This document shows positions 1-8,628 of a stretch of DNA of 64,000 nucleotides, one piece after another. This DNA comes from Candidatus Competibacteraceae bacterium (GTDB lineage: Bacteria; Pseudomonadota; Gammaproteobacteria; Competibacterales; Competibacteraceae). The notes below the pieces were generated by a model. That model did no database searches and was not told where the DNA came from. It was given only the letters and a program-made list of their open reading frames with translations. Position 1 is the stretch's first letter, and the number at the start of each line of letters is the position of its first letter. The stretch is taken from assembly GCA_016699715.1 (NCBI GenBank), contig CP065007.1, forward strand, positions 2,418,001 through 2,482,000, given 5' to 3'. The translations under genes and the position numbers were made by a program.

Positions 1-2
1 GC

Positions 3-293
3 CAGCGCTCGACCGCGCCCGATCCCGATCTCCTGCTGGAGCAAACTCTCGGCCTGCGCCTGCCGGTGACCGGCCTGCGTTACTGGGTACGCGGCTTGCC
101 GGCGCCAGGTCCGACCACCCTCCTGCAAACCGATGCCGCCGGTCGCTTGACTCGGTTGGAACAGAATGGTTGGGTGATTGAGTATCCCAGCTATGCCCCA
201 AGCTCCGTTTTCAACCTCGACCTGCCCGAGCGCATCGTCGCCCGGCGACTGGATCTCGGCGTCAAGCTGGTGATCGAGCAATGGACGCTATAA
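3..293 (+). CDS. lolB: Outer-membrane lipoprotein insertase LolB, C-terminal part
   Basis: Partial gene; the 5' end lies outside the window. LolB is the outer-membrane lipoprotein that accepts lipoproteins from LolA in the periplasm and inserts them into the inner leaflet of the outer membrane. The frame is open from base 3. It shows the family's C-terminal pattern: a 'LPVTGLRYWVRGLPAPG' stretch, a hydrophobic loop followed by beta strands, and a final 'KLVIEQW' strand. The stop lies 13 bases inside ispE, the usual lolB-ispE overlap in gammaproteobacteria, which also supports the call. Confidence 0.88.
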   Translation, partial: QRSTAPDPDLLLEQTLGLRLPVTGLRYWVRGLPAPGPTTLLQTDAAGRLTRLEQNGWVIEYPSYAPSSVFNLDLPERIVARRLDLGVKLVIEQWTL

Positions 294-1153
294 CGCTCGA
301 TTCCGCCGCCTGGCCGGCTCCCGCCAAGCTGAACCTCATGCTGCGCGTCGTCGGCCGACGACCGGATGGCTACCATCTGCTGCAAACAGTGTTTCAGTTC
401 CTGGATCGCTGCGACCGGCTGTGGTTCGAGCCGCGCGACGATGACACGATTACCCGCGATGGCGAAGTCGTCGGCGTGCCGCCGGAGGCCGATCTGACGG
501 TACGCGCCGCCCGCCTGTTGCAACAGACAACCGGCGTCGATCAGGGCGTGCGCATCCGCATCGACAAGCGCTTGCCCATGGGCGGCGGTCTGGGTGGCGG
601 CAGCTCCGACGCCGCTACCACGCTGGTCGCGCTCAACCACTACTGGCGGACCGGGCTGACGCTGGTGGAACTGGCCGAACTCGGACTGCGGCTGGGCGCC
701 GACGTGCCGGTATTCGTGCATGGCCGAGCGGCCTGGGCGGAAGGCGTCGGCGAACGGCTGACGCCGCTGGAACTGGACGAGCCCTGGTTCGTGGTGTTGG
801 CTCCGACCTGTCATGTGGCCACGGGTGCGGTGTTCGGCGATTCGGAATTGACAAGAAACTCATCGCTGATCACAATAACCGACTTCATGATGGGTGCTGA
901 CGGCAACGATTGTGAGGCGGTGGTTTACCGCCGCTACCCGGAAGTTGCCGCCGCCGCCGCCTGGCTGGTGCGATACGGGTCGCCTCGCTTGACTGGCACC
1001 GGCGCATGCGTGTTCGCCGCCTTTCCGAGCACCGACCACGCCCAGTATGTGCTGGACCGGCTACCGCCGGATTGGAAGGGGTTCGTCGCCCGCGGTTGCA
1101 ATCGTTCGCCACTGCATGAGCGCCTGACGCGGGAATGTGTCGCACCCGCCTGA
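281..1153 (+). CDS. ispE: 4-diphosphocytidyl-2-C-methyl-D-erythritol kinase
   Basis: Cytoplasmic GHMP kinase that phosphorylates the 2-hydroxyl of CDP-methylerythritol in the non-mevalonate (MEP) isoprenoid pathway. It is 290 aa, normal for IspE. The N-terminal 'PAKLNLML' carries the catalytic lysine, '[12 protein letters not shown]' is the substrate region, and the glycine-rich ATP loop '[12 protein letters not shown]' lies near residue 104. A C-terminal 'GTGACVFA' is the GHMP C motif. The ATG overlaps the end of lolB by 13 bases, suggesting translational coupling. A tRNA gene follows directly. Confidence 0.96.
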   Translation: MDAITLDSAAWPAPAKLNLMLRVVGRRPDGYHLLQTVFQFLDRCDRLWFEPRDDDTITRDGEVVGVPPEADLTVRAARLLQQTTGVDQGVRIRIDKRLPMGGGLGGGSSDAATTLVALNHYWRTGLTLVELAELGLRLGADVPVFVHGRAAWAEGVGERLTPLELDEPWFVVLAPTCHVATGAVFGDSELTRNSSLITITDFMMGADGNDCEAVVYRRYPEVAAAAAWLVRYGSPRLTGTGACVFAAFPSTDHAQYVLDRLPPDWKGFVARGCNRSPLHERLTRECVAPA

Positions 1154-1169
1154 AGCACCTGCGATTTCT

Positions 1170-1244
1170 TGGGCCGTCGCCAAGCGGTAAGGCACCGGAT
1201 TTTGGATCCGGCATTCCCAGGTTCGAATCCTGGCGGCCCAGCCA
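1170..1244 (+). tRNA. tRNA-Gln (anticodon UUG)
   Basis: A 75-base cloverleaf. The acceptor arms TGGGCCG (1170-1176) and CGGCCCA (1234-1240) pair. The anticodon stem CCGGA/TCCGG encloses the loop TTTTGGA, with anticodon TTG at 1202-1204. The T arm contains GTTCGAATC. A discriminator G and encoded CCA end at 1244. Its position between ispE and prs is the familiar gammaproteobacterial arrangement. Confidence 0.96.
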
Positions 1245-1293
1245 TCTACCACAGAGATCGACAACGGGGGATTGCGTCGTGTACGAAGGTCGA

Positions 1294-2229
1294 ATGATGG
1301 TATTCGCCGGCAACGCCCACCCGCAACTGGCCCGCGATATCGTCAGTCATCTCCAACTGCCCCTCGGTCAAGCAATCGTCGATCGCTTCAGCGATGGCGA
1401 GGTCATGATCGAACTGATGGAGAATGTGCGCGGCAAGGATGTCTTCGTCGTCCAGCCCACCTGCTATCCCACCAACGACAATATCATCGAGCTGTTGGTG
1501 ATGGCCGACGCCCTGCGGCGTTCCTCGGCGGTGCGGGTTACGGCGGTCATCCCCTATTTCGGCTATTCGCGGCAGGACCGCCGCCCGCGCTCGGCGCGAG
1601 TGCCAATTTCCGCCAAGGTGGTCGCCAACATGATCACCAGCGTCGGCGTGGACCGGGTGTTGACCGTGGATCTGCACGCTGACCAGATTCAGGGCTTTTT
1701 CGATATTCCGGTTGATAACGTCTACGCCACGTCGATCGTATTGAACGACATCCGCGCGCAGAACCTCGGCAATGATCTGATGGTGGTGTCACCGGACGTG
1801 GGCGGCGTGGTGCGCGCCCGTGCCCTGGCCAAGCGCTTGGACGACTCGGAACTGGCGATCATCGACAAACGCCGGCCGGCGCCCAATCAGACCCAGGTGA
1901 TGCATGTGATCGGCGATGTGGAGGGACAACACTGCATCGTGGTCGACGACATGGTGGATACCGCCGGCACGCTGTGCCAGGCCGCCCGGGCACTGAAGGA
2001 ATGGGGCGCCGCCTCGGTGCGCGCCTACTGCACCCACGCCGTGCTGTCCGGCCCCGCGGTCGATAATCTCCGTGGTTCGGCGCTGGATGAACTGGTGGTC
2101 ACCGACAGCATCCCGCTGCGCCCCGCGGCGGTCGCCTGCCCGAACATCCGCCAGATCGGCGTAGCCGGCCTGCTGGCCGAAACCATGCGCCGCATCCATC
2201 TCGAGGAATCAGTCAGCTCGCTGTTTTAA
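1294..2229 (+). CDS. prs: Ribose-phosphate pyrophosphokinase
   Basis: Makes PRPP from ribose-5-phosphate and ATP, supplying nucleotide, histidine, tryptophan and NAD synthesis; cytoplasmic hexamer. It is 311 aa, close to the E. coli enzyme. Visible motifs: 'FSDGE', the flexible catalytic loop '[14 protein letters not shown]', the divalent-metal site '[11 protein letters not shown]', and the PRPP-binding loop '[12 protein letters not shown]'. The frame is open well upstream through the tRNA. I chose ATG 1294 because family homology begins at MVFAGN and AAGG precedes it; a second ATG follows at 1297 and a GTG at 1279 is possible. No promoter could be assigned. Confidence 0.96.
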   Translation: MMVFAGNAHPQLARDIVSHLQLPLGQAIVDRFSDGEVMIELMENVRGKDVFVVQPTCYPTNDNIIELLVMADALRRSSAVRVTAVIPYFGYSRQDRRPRSARVPISAKVVANMITSVGVDRVLTVDLHADQIQGFFDIPVDNVYATSIVLNDIRAQNLGNDLMVVSPDVGGVVRARALAKRLDDSELAIIDKRRPAPNQTQVMHVIGDVEGQHCIVVDDMVDTAGTLCQAARALKEWGAASVRAYCTHAVLSGPAVDNLRGSALDELVVTDSIPLRPAAVACPNIRQIGVAGLLAETMRRIHLEESVSSLF

Positions 2230-2238
2230 ACGCCGTCC

Positions 2239-2257
2239 CCGCCCGCCGAACGGGCGG
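2239..2257 (+). terminator. Hairpin after prs (possible terminator)
   Basis: Perfect 7-bp stem CCGCCCG/CGGGCGG with a 5-base loop, ten bases after the prs stop and 65 before rplY. There is no T run after it, so it may only attenuate or stabilise the transcript. Confidence 0.4.
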
Positions 2258-2321
2258 TCAATCCAAGCGGTGCGCCTGGTCGCGGGCGCGCCGTGTTTTT
2301 TTACCACTGGAGCATAATCCA

Positions 2322-2951
2322 ATGAGTACCACGTTCGAACTGCAAGCCGATCCGCGCGGCAAATTGGGCAAAGGTGCGAGCCGCCGCCTGCGCCGTGCCG
2401 GTAAGGTGCCGGCCATTTTGTACGGCGGCGGGCAAGATCCGGTGCCACTGTTGCTGGATCAACTGGATCTGATGAATCATTTCAAGAACGACGCGATCTA
2501 TTCGCATGTGCTGACCCTGAATATAGGCGACCGCACCGAGCAGGCCGTACTGCGCGACATCCAGCGCCACCCCTTCAAGCCGACCTTCCTGCATCTGGAC
2601 TTTCTGCGGGTGATCGCCGACCACAAGCTGCGGGCCCACGTACCGATCCATTTCGCCAACGAAACCACCGCGCGCGGCGTCAAGATACAGGGCGGCATGA
2701 TCAGCCGCGCGCTGATCGAAATTGAAATCGAATGCCTGCCCAGCGACCTGCCGGAATTCATTGAAATCGACATGGCCGACATGGAACTGGGCGATAGCGT
2801 TCGTCTGTCCGAAATCAAACTGCCAGCCGGGGTGACACTGACCAGCCATATCGAACCAGGCTCGGAGTCGGACGTACTCCTGGTCAGTATTCACCATGCC
2901 CATGGCGGTAACGAAGAGGAAGCGGCTGGCGACGAGCCGGCGGCCGACTGA
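2322..2951 (+). CDS. rplY: Large-subunit ribosomal protein bL25 (Ctc/TL5 form)
   Basis: 5S rRNA-binding protein of the large subunit. At 209 aa this is the long two-domain form: an N-terminal L25 domain ('RGKLGKGASRRLRRAGKVPAILYGGG', residues about 10-95) and a C-terminal TL5 beta domain (about 100-195). It ends in an acidic, low-complexity tail rich in E, A and D, typical of this form. The ATG follows ACTGGAGC. It lies between prs and pth, as in many gammaproteobacteria. Confidence 0.95.
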   Translation: MSTTFELQADPRGKLGKGASRRLRRAGKVPAILYGGGQDPVPLLLDQLDLMNHFKNDAIYSHVLTLNIGDRTEQAVLRDIQRHPFKPTFLHLDFLRVIADHKLRAHVPIHFANETTARGVKIQGGMISRALIEIEIECLPSDLPEFIEIDMADMELGDSVRLSEIKLPAGVTLTSHIEPGSESDVLLVSIHHAHGGNEEEAAGDEPAAD

Positions 2952-2985
2952 AGCCCAGGCCGGATTTTCCCAAACGGACGAGCCC

Positions 2986-3615
2986 ATGTCGGAACCGGCA
3001 CCGCTACCGCAACTGCTGGTGGGGCTGGGCAACCCCGGCCCCCAGTACGCCGGCACCCGCCATAACGCCGGCTTCTGGCTGGCGGACGAACTGGCTCGTC
3101 AGTACGGCGGCCAGTTTCGCCTCAATGCGAAATACCACGGCGAGACCTGTCGGATTGCGCTGGCCGGACAGGAGCTGTGGTTGCTGAAACCGATGACCTT
3201 CATGAACCGCAGCGGGCAGGCGGTCGCGGCGCTGGCGCGCTTCCATCGAATTCCACCGGCGGCGATCCTGGTCGCGCACGATGACCTGGACCTGCCGGCG
3301 GGCATGGTGCGGCTGAAACAGGCCGGCGGACATGGCGGTCACAACGGTCTGCGCGATTTGATCGCCCATCTGGGGAGCAACGGTTTTGCGCGGGTGCGAC
3401 TGGGCATCGGCCATCCTGGTGACAGCCGCGAGGTGCTTGATCATGTGCTGCGCCACCCTCCGCGCACGGAGCAAACCCTGATCGAACAAGCCATCCTCGA
3501 TGCGCTGCGCGAGCTGCCGCGTATCCTGGCTGGCCAATGGCAACGCGCCGTGCAAGCCCTGCACGGACGGCGGATCGAACCGCCGCTCTCCCCGGCGCCG
3601 GACGGTTCTACCTGA
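2986..3615 (+). CDS. pth: Peptidyl-tRNA hydrolase
   Basis: Cleaves peptidyl-tRNAs released from stalled ribosomes; cytoplasmic. It is 209 aa. The family signature is complete: 'VGLGNPGPQYAGTRHNAGFW' with the catalytic histidine, 'KPMTFMNRSG', 'AHDDLDLPAG' with the catalytic aspartate, and 'GGHGGHNGL'. The frame is open upstream into rplY; ATG 2986 gives the family N-terminus after a short MSEPAPLPQ extension. The IS200/IS605-type element begins within a few bases of the stop codon, so any native terminator downstream has been displaced. Confidence 0.96.
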   Translation: MSEPAPLPQLLVGLGNPGPQYAGTRHNAGFWLADELARQYGGQFRLNAKYHGETCRIALAGQELWLLKPMTFMNRSGQAVAALARFHRIPPAAILVAHDDLDLPAGMVRLKQAGGHGGHNGLRDLIAHLGSNGFARVRLGIGHPGDSREVLDHVLRHPPRTEQTLIEQAILDALRELPRILAGQWQRAVQALHGRRIEPPLSPAPDGST

Positions 3616-3629
3616 AACCTTGACATCCT

Positions 3630-3649
3630 CCCCGGCCTAAACGCCGGGG
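3630..3649. repeat. Subterminal hairpin at the right end (RE) of the tnpB element
   Basis: A 7-bp stem CCCCGGC/GCCGGGG with loop CTAAAC just beyond the tnpB stop. In IS605-type elements this region forms the right-end fold and the 3' part of the guide (omega) RNA. The adjoining sequence outside the element would be the guide, here the end of pth on the minus strand. Confidence 0.6.
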
Positions 3650-3658
3650 ATTCCTGAC

Positions 3659-4687
3659 TCACTTCAGAGCCAGCGTATGATGCCCCATACGGAGAATGTT
3701 CAGTGCGGCGTTCACATCGCGATCATGGACCGCATGGCATTCGCCGCACACCCATTCTCTGACCCCAAGACCCTTTCGACCTTTTGGGCCGCCTATCGAA
3801 CCACAACAGGAACAGGTCTGGGTTGAGAGGTGTTCCGACACCTCTAAGTACACCACCTTCCGCGCCATCGCTTTGTATTCAAGAAGGTGGCGGAACATGG
3901 CCCATCCGGCGTCATTCACCGATTTCGCCATGTTCGTTTTTGTCAGCTTGAAACTGGACACGTCGCCGACAACGATCAACTCGCAGTCGTTGATCAGCCT
4001 TGTCGATTCCTGATGCAAAAAATCCTTGCGCCGGTGGGCTATCCTGGCGTGCAGGTTCCGCACCTTGCGCGGCTTTCGCTTGCGCTGAAATTCGGCCAAC
4101 CGCTTTTGCTGATTGCGATACCAGCGTGGCGCTTCGATCCTGGAACCGTCGGAGCAGGTCGCCAGCATTTTCAATCCCGAGTCGATGCCGACTTGCTTGG
4201 TTCCAACGGTCGGCTGTTCGTCCGGGACTTCGCAAACGAAATGGACGTACCACCGCTTACGGGCGTCTTGGCTAAAGCTCCCACACTTGATCGGTCCGGG
4301 TAGGCCCCGGCTGTTCCAAAACCGGAATGCTTGCCCCGCGTAGCGCACGGTATCGTCCACGACCTTGATCCCGGATGCCTTGAACGGAACCCAGCCCGGC
4401 GACCGTTTCCCGCGCCAGCGCAGCTTGCGCTTCTTGAACTGCTGGCGGCGGGTCGCATACTGCTCGCACACGGCCTGCACCGTTTGCGAATGCAAGCCCA
4501 GTTCCTTGCTGCTGCCCGTGGTCAGCTTGCACAAATCTTGATATGTCGGCCAGCGTTGATCCCAGCGCAAGGCGTGCTCTTGGGTTTCGTTGCAGAAGTT
4601 CCACACCTGATTGCACGACCGCGCCAAGGCCGTGAGTTCGGCGGTACAACCGGAATCCTTTATTCGGTACTGAAAAGTCTTTATCAT
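3659..4687 (-). CDS. tnpB: TnpB-family RNA-guided nuclease, RuvC-II glutamate replaced
   Basis: IS605-superfamily TnpB, 342 aa from ATG 4687 (MIKTFQYRIK); longer upstream starts would run into the divergent RHH gene. The N-terminal half is the wedge/REC-like region. The RuvC core has D169 in 'VGIDSGLK' and the final aspartate pair in 'HDRDVNAALNI' (D322/D324). A zinc ribbon sits between them, C292/C295 and C314/C317. The usual glutamate of the 'VVED' motif is a glycine here (G241, 'IVVGDVSS'), with E270 in 'LLEYK' nearby. Some TnpB and Fanzor lineages are known to use a relocated glutamate, so activity may be retained; this is inference. It lies in a tnpA-less element directly after pth. Confidence 0.85.
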   Translation of the reverse strand: MIKTFQYRIKDSGCTAELTALARSCNQVWNFCNETQEHALRWDQRWPTYQDLCKLTTGSSKELGLHSQTVQAVCEQYATRRQQFKKRKLRWRGKRSPGWVPFKASGIKVVDDTVRYAGQAFRFWNSRGLPGPIKCGSFSQDARKRWYVHFVCEVPDEQPTVGTKQVGIDSGLKMLATCSDGSRIEAPRWYRNQQKRLAEFQRKRKPRKVRNLHARIAHRRKDFLHQESTRLINDCELIVVGDVSSFKLTKTNMAKSVNDAGWAMFRHLLEYKAMARKVVYLEVSEHLSTQTCSCCGSIGGPKGRKGLGVREWVCGECHAVHDRDVNAALNILRMGHHTLALK

Positions 4688-4724
4688 GTTGCTAACAATA
4701 ACTCTCCATGCCTGGAAGAGCAAC

Positions 4725-4898
4725 ATGCCAAACACAATTTTGCACATCAAAATTAACGAGGAACTGAAGGAGCGTCTTCGCAAGCTGGCCGCGCACGATC
4801 AGCGGACACTTTCCAATCTGGTCCAAAAGGTATTGGCCGATTATGCCGACCAGAAAGAAGGCGAACTTCGTTCGCCGCGTTCTGCATCCCCGCCCTGA
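4725..4898 (+). CDS. Small Arc/CopG-like ribbon-helix-helix protein
   Basis: 57 aa from ATG 4725, preceded by GGAAGAG. An N-terminal strand ('TILHIKINEEL') is followed by two predicted helices ('KERLRKLAAHDQRTLSNLVQKVLADYAD'), the layout of RHH DNA-binding proteins. The tail runs into the right-hand hairpin of the element. It is divergent from tnpB with only 37 bases between the starts, so the two share a promoter region; autorepression or tnpB control is a reasonable inference. A frame upstream to 4686 overlaps the tnpB start and is less likely to be used. No toxin gene is next to it. Confidence 0.7.
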   Translation: MPNTILHIKINEELKERLRKLAAHDQRTLSNLVQKVLADYADQKEGELRSPRSASPP

Positions 4899-4976
4899 AG
4901 AACGGGGCCTTTCGCGCAAAATCCAGGGTAAAACCAGCACTTCGCGCCAACTCCCTCGACGTTCCGCCGAACCCCG

Positions 4977-6278
4977 TCAGTCCGCCTCGCCCCCAAGGGA
5001 GGAATGGCAAGACGGCGGCATTTCGAGCAGCAATATCTCGATCAAACCCAGCAGTGCCGCCAGCGCGCCGCGATGGCGTTCCACCACCGCCCGGCCACGC
5101 TGGCCGGTGGTCCGACGGAATTCTGGATCGGCCAGCAACCGGTCAATCGCCGCCGCCAGTTCGCCGGCATCCGCTACCCGCCAAGCCGCTGTAGCCGCCA
5201 GCAGCCGCTCGCCCGCTTCGCTGAAGTTGAACATGTGCGGACCGAACAGCACCGGCAACCCCAGCAGCGCCGGTTCCAGCACGTTGTGGCCACCGGTGGC
5301 GACCAGGCTGCCGCCGACGAAGGCCAGATCGGCGGCGGCGTAGAACAGTAACAATTCTCCCATGCTGTCGCCGAGAAACACGGCGCTGTCCGCCGCGTGG
5401 ACGTTCCGCTCGCTACGCCGGGCGACGGAAAATCCCCGCTGCCGGCACAATGCCGCCACGCTGTCGAAGCGTTCCGGGTGGCGCGGGACCAACAGTAGCA
5501 GCAATGTCGGCCAGCGGACGCGAAGCCGGACGAACGCGTCCAGGATCGTTTCATCTTCGCCGGCATGGGTACTGGCGGCGATCCAGACCGGCCGCTGGTC
5601 CCCCAGTAGATCCCGTCGCAGTTGTCGCCCCCGCTCCGGCAGGTCGGTCGGTGGCGCCAAGTCGTATTTGAGATTGCCGGTCACTTCGACCCGTGGCGCG
5701 CCCAGCGCGCGAAAGCGGGCGGCGTCGGCATCGGCCTGGGCGGCGATCAGCGTCACGTCCCGTAGCATGGCGGCGGTCAGTCCACGAATCCGGCCGTAAC
5801 CGCGCGCCGAGCGCTCCGACAGCCGGGCGTTCGCCAGCAGCACCGGGATGCCGGCCGTCGCGCATTGTCGCAGCAGGTTCGGCCACAGCTCGGTTTCCAT
5901 GATTACCGCCAGTCTGGGCCGGACACGCCGCAAAAACCGTCGGGTCGCGCCGGGCAGATCGTAGGGCGCGTAAACGTGATGCACGCGTTCGCCCAGCGCT
6001 TCGCGGACTTGACGGGAACCGGTCAGCGTGGTGGTGGTCACCAGCAGCGGCAGATCGGGATAACGGTCCAGCAGCGCGCGAATCAGCGGCAGGGCGGCGC
6101 GGGTTTCGCCCACCGACACGGCGTGAAGCCACAGGCCGCCGGGCGGCAACGGCGGGACGAAACCCAGCCGCTCGCGCCAGCGCCGGCGATGTCCGGCATC
6201 CCGGCGGCCGCGCCCGTACAAGCGCAGCAGCGCCAGCGGCAGAATCAGATAGAGCAAACCGGTATAGATCAGGCGCAT
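4977..6278 (-). CDS. waaA: 3-deoxy-D-manno-octulosonic acid (Kdo) transferase
   Basis: Inner-membrane GT-B glycosyltransferase that adds Kdo residues from CMP-Kdo to lipid IVA during lipopolysaccharide core synthesis. It is 433 aa. It begins with a hydrophobic membrane anchor (MRLIYTGLLYLILPLALL), then the family motif 'WLHAVSVGETRAA' containing the catalytic glutamate. 'ETELWPNLLR' and 'NARLSERSARGY' follow. The C-terminal nucleotide-binding half carries 'DSMGELLLFYAAAD' and 'GGHNVLEPA'. It is transcribed away from cysZ, 58 bases downstream of that gene on the same strand. Confidence 0.96.
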   Translation of the reverse strand: MRLIYTGLLYLILPLALLRLYGRGRRDAGHRRRWRERLGFVPPLPPGGLWLHAVSVGETRAALPLIRALLDRYPDLPLLVTTTTLTGSRQVREALGERVHHVYAPYDLPGATRRFLRRVRPRLAVIMETELWPNLLRQCATAGIPVLLANARLSERSARGYGRIRGLTAAMLRDVTLIAAQADADAARFRALGAPRVEVTGNLKYDLAPPTDLPERGRQLRRDLLGDQRPVWIAASTHAGEDETILDAFVRLRVRWPTLLLLLVPRHPERFDSVAALCRQRGFSVARRSERNVHAADSAVFLGDSMGELLLFYAAADLAFVGGSLVATGGHNVLEPALLGLPVLFGPHMFNFSEAGERLLAATAAWRVADAGELAAAIDRLLADPEFRRTTGQRGRAVVERHRGALAALLGLIEILLLEMPPSCHSSLGGEAD

Positions 6279-6336
6279 GAGCCTTGAGCGCTCCCGGTCT
6301 CCGCTCCGTGATCCCTGGCCGCCGCTCCCCGTTCCC

Positions 6337-7065
6337 TCACTCAGGCGGCTCCCGGACCCACATCAGGGTCGCGCCGATCACCGCCGCCGGCATGGCCAGA
6401 AAATTCAGCACCGGGATCAGGGTCAGCACCAGGGTCATGCCACCGAAGCTCAAGGTTCGCGGCCAGTGTTTGCGCAGCAGCCGGCGCTGGTCCCGGAACG
6501 ATAGACCGCGGTTACCGAGCGGATAGTCGGAATACTCCAAGGCCAGCATCCAGGCGCTGAACAAAGCCCAGAGCACCGGCGCGGCCACGTTGACCACCGG
6601 CACGAACGACAGCACCAGCAGGGGAATCGCCCAGCCGATGAAGTACAGCAGCTTGCTCAGCTCCGCCAGCGGGCTCAGCACCAGTTCCTTCCAGGTCAAT
6701 CCGGCCGTTGGTGGCGTGGCGCCCGCCGGGTTGGCCATTTTTTCGACCCGCTCGGCCAGCAGGCCGTTGAACGGCGCGGCGATCACGTTCGCCACCACGG
6801 AAAAGGTATAGAACACCACCACCAGCGCGGTCAGCACGAACAGCGGCCACAACAGCCAGTGCAGCCAGCCCAACCAGTCCGGCAGCCAGCCGGTCACGGT
6901 TCGGTCGAGCCGTTCGAGCTGGCCGGTACTCCACCAGAGGCCGGCGCCGAACAAAAGGGTGTTGATCAGCAGCGGAATCGCCACGAAACCACGCAAACCG
7001 CTCTTGGGCAACCAGCGCAAGCCGGTCAATACGTAGCTTGCGCCGTTGATCGGGGAAGAACTCAT
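6337..7065 (-). CDS. cysZ: CysZ/EI24-family membrane protein, probable sulfate transporter
   Basis: 242-aa inner-membrane protein of the EI24 (CysZ) family, which imports sulfate in E. coli for cysteine synthesis. An N-terminal 'GASYVLTGLRWLPKSGLRGFVAIPLLINTLLF' precedes the first membrane span. 'NVIAAPFNGLLAERVE' is the conserved family loop, and several long hydrophobic segments follow. ATG 7065 matches the family N-terminus; upstream codons to 7140 look non-coding. It lies upstream of waaA on the same strand. The sulfate role is assigned by family only, as no cys gene is adjacent. Confidence 0.85.
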   Translation of the reverse strand: MSSSPINGASYVLTGLRWLPKSGLRGFVAIPLLINTLLFGAGLWWSTGQLERLDRTVTGWLPDWLGWLHWLLWPLFVLTALVVVFYTFSVVANVIAAPFNGLLAERVEKMANPAGATPPTAGLTWKELVLSPLAELSKLLYFIGWAIPLLVLSFVPVVNVAAPVLWALFSAWMLALEYSDYPLGNRGLSFRDQRRLLRKHWPRTLSFGGMTLVLTLIPVLNFLAMPAAVIGATLMWVREPPE

Positions 7066-7514
7066 CGTACTGGAAACCCTCATGGCAAGTGCCGGCATTC
7101 GTTTCAATGCGCGGCGATCTACGTTACTATTTCTCTCCAATCAGACGCCGCCACCCCAGGCGCGCGGCGTCGCATTATAAGACTTGTTGCCGCGGTTCCG
7201 ACCGTCAGTTCGCACATCCGGTCACTCGTCCCGGTTGTCCCGCGGCCATTGCGCCCCCACGGAGCATGGCAATTCACAGCGCTCGAGAAAACACCGGCGG
7301 TCGCCGGTTGCCGTTCAGGCCCGCGTTTTCGTCCCTCCCGGCGGTGGCACCCGTCGATTTCCGTTTGCCCGTTTCCCTCTCGCCGGCCGCTGGCGCTTCG
7401 AGCGCGCATCCCAGCCTGGTCACCAAAGATACCCTCCACTCCCGACCCGCGCCGCGGTTTCGGGGCTTTTCAAGCGACACTCGTGTCATTACCCACCCCT
7501 GAAGGAGTACAAAC
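7066..7514. other. Intergenic region between divergent cysZ and mdh
   Basis: 449 bases that must hold the promoters of cysZ (minus) and mdh (plus). Open frames here overlap one another in several phases without recognisable products. No inverted repeat or convincing -35/-10 pair stands out. GAAGGAG just before 7515 is the mdh ribosome-binding site. Confidence 0.5.
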
Positions 7515-8501
7515 ATGAAACAACCTGTCCGCGTCGTCATCACCGGTGCTGCTGGCAACATCGGTTATGCCATGGCCTTCCGGATTGCTTCGGGCAGCAT
7601 GCTGGGTCCCGATCAGCCGGTGATCCTGCAGTTGCTGGAAATCACCCCGGCGCTGCAAGCCTTGCAGGGCGTGGTGATGGAACTGAACGACTGCGCCTTC
7701 CCACTGCTGGCCAACGTGGTTGCCACCGACGACCTGAAGACCGCTTTCACCGACGCCAATTTCGCCATGCTGGTCGGTGCCCGGCCGCGCGGCCCCGGCA
7801 TGGAGCGCAAGGACCTGCTCACCGCCAACGGCGCCATCTTCGGACCGCAAGGCAAGGCGCTGAATGACCATGCCGCGCGCGACGTGCGGGTGTTGGTGGT
7901 CGGCAATCCGGCCAATACCAACTCCCTGATCGCCGCCAGCAGCGCGCCTGATCTCAGTCCGCGCCAGTTCCATGCCATGACCCGGCTGGATCATAACCGC
8001 GCCCTGAGCCAACTGGCCGAAAAGACCGGTAGCCATGTCAACGACATCAAGAAGATGACCATCTGGGGCAACCACTCCGCGACTCAGTATCCCGACATCG
8101 GCCAATGCACCGTCAAGGGCCAGGCGGCAACCTCGCTGGTCGATCAGGGCTGGTACCGCGATACCTTCATCCCCACCGTGCAGCAGCGCGGCGCGGCGAT
8201 CATCACGGCCCGTGGCGCTTCTTCCGCCGCCTCCGCCGCCTCCTCGGCCATCGATCACATGCGCGATTGGGCGCTGGGCACTCCCGAGGGCGACTGGGTC
8301 AGCATGGCGGTCCCCGCCGATGGCTCCTACGGCATCGGCGAAGGCGTGATTTACTCCTATCCCTGCGTCTGCAAGAACGGGGACTACGAGATCGTGCAGG
8401 GCTTGCCGATCGATGAGTTCAGCCGCGGCAAGATGGCCGCCACCGAGCAGGAGCTGCGCGAGGAACGCTCCAGCATCGAAGACCTGCTCAGGGCCAAATA
8501 A
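7515..8501 (+). CDS. mdh: NAD-dependent malate dehydrogenase
   Basis: Interconverts malate and oxaloacetate with NAD+ in the TCA cycle; cytoplasmic. At 328 aa it is the LDH-like 'type 2' MDH found in many proteobacteria, not the 312-aa E. coli type. Visible: Rossmann loop 'GAAGNIGY', active-site loop '[11 protein letters not shown]', 'VVGNPANTN', catalytic 'RLDHNRA' and '[11 protein letters not shown]' with the catalytic histidine. A strong GAAGGAG precedes the ATG by 9 bases. prpE follows 127 bases downstream. Confidence 0.96.
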   Translation: MKQPVRVVITGAAGNIGYAMAFRIASGSMLGPDQPVILQLLEITPALQALQGVVMELNDCAFPLLANVVATDDLKTAFTDANFAMLVGARPRGPGMERKDLLTANGAIFGPQGKALNDHAARDVRVLVVGNPANTNSLIAASSAPDLSPRQFHAMTRLDHNRALSQLAEKTGSHVNDIKKMTIWGNHSATQYPDIGQCTVKGQAATSLVDQGWYRDTFIPTVQQRGAAIITARGASSAASAASSAIDHMRDWALGTPEGDWVSMAVPADGSYGIGEGVIYSYPCVCKNGDYEIVQGLPIDEFSRGKMAATEQELREERSSIEDLLRAK

Positions 8502-8514
8502 AAGTCGCCTGGGG

Positions 8515-8539
8515 CCGGTTTCGCGGTATGCGAGGCCGG
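8515..8539 (+). terminator. Hairpin between mdh and prpE
   Basis: 10-bp stem CCGGTTTCGC/GCGAGGCCGG (one G-T pair) around GGTAT, 14 bases after the mdh stop. There is no T tract. It may be a weak terminator or a 3'-end stabiliser that uncouples mdh from prpE. Confidence 0.4.
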
Positions 8540-8628
8540 CCACCGGAAATTTCCTAGCGAGCGACTACACTTTGCAGGGCGATGAAAGCCGCATTTTCAA
8601 ACCACTGAAAGCAGAGGATACCAACATT

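Larger units (their letters stand above)
3617..4912 (-). mobile_element. IS200/IS605-type element with tnpB only (IS1341-like)
   Basis: A roughly 1.3-kb element holding tnpB (minus) and a divergent small RHH gene, with no Y1 transposase tnpA. Each end has the subterminal hairpin expected of this superfamily. At the left (tnpB 3' side) CCCCGGC/GCCGGGG pairs around a 6-base loop at 3630-3649. At the right CCCCG/CGGGG pairs at 4888-4907. There are no terminal inverted repeats or target duplications, as expected for single-strand transposition. The exact ends are estimated from the hairpins and gene boundaries. It would depend on TnpA supplied in trans. Confidence 0.75.

Noticed and set aside
1135..1293. 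N-terminal extension of prs through the tRNA gene
   Set aside because: It translates tRNA-Gln; family homology begins at MVFAGN (1297) with a proper ribosome-binding site before 1294.
8413..8628. N-terminal extension of prpE over the end of mdh
   Set aside because: No PrpE homology before MNYEEFHRWS at 8629, and a hairpin lies within it.
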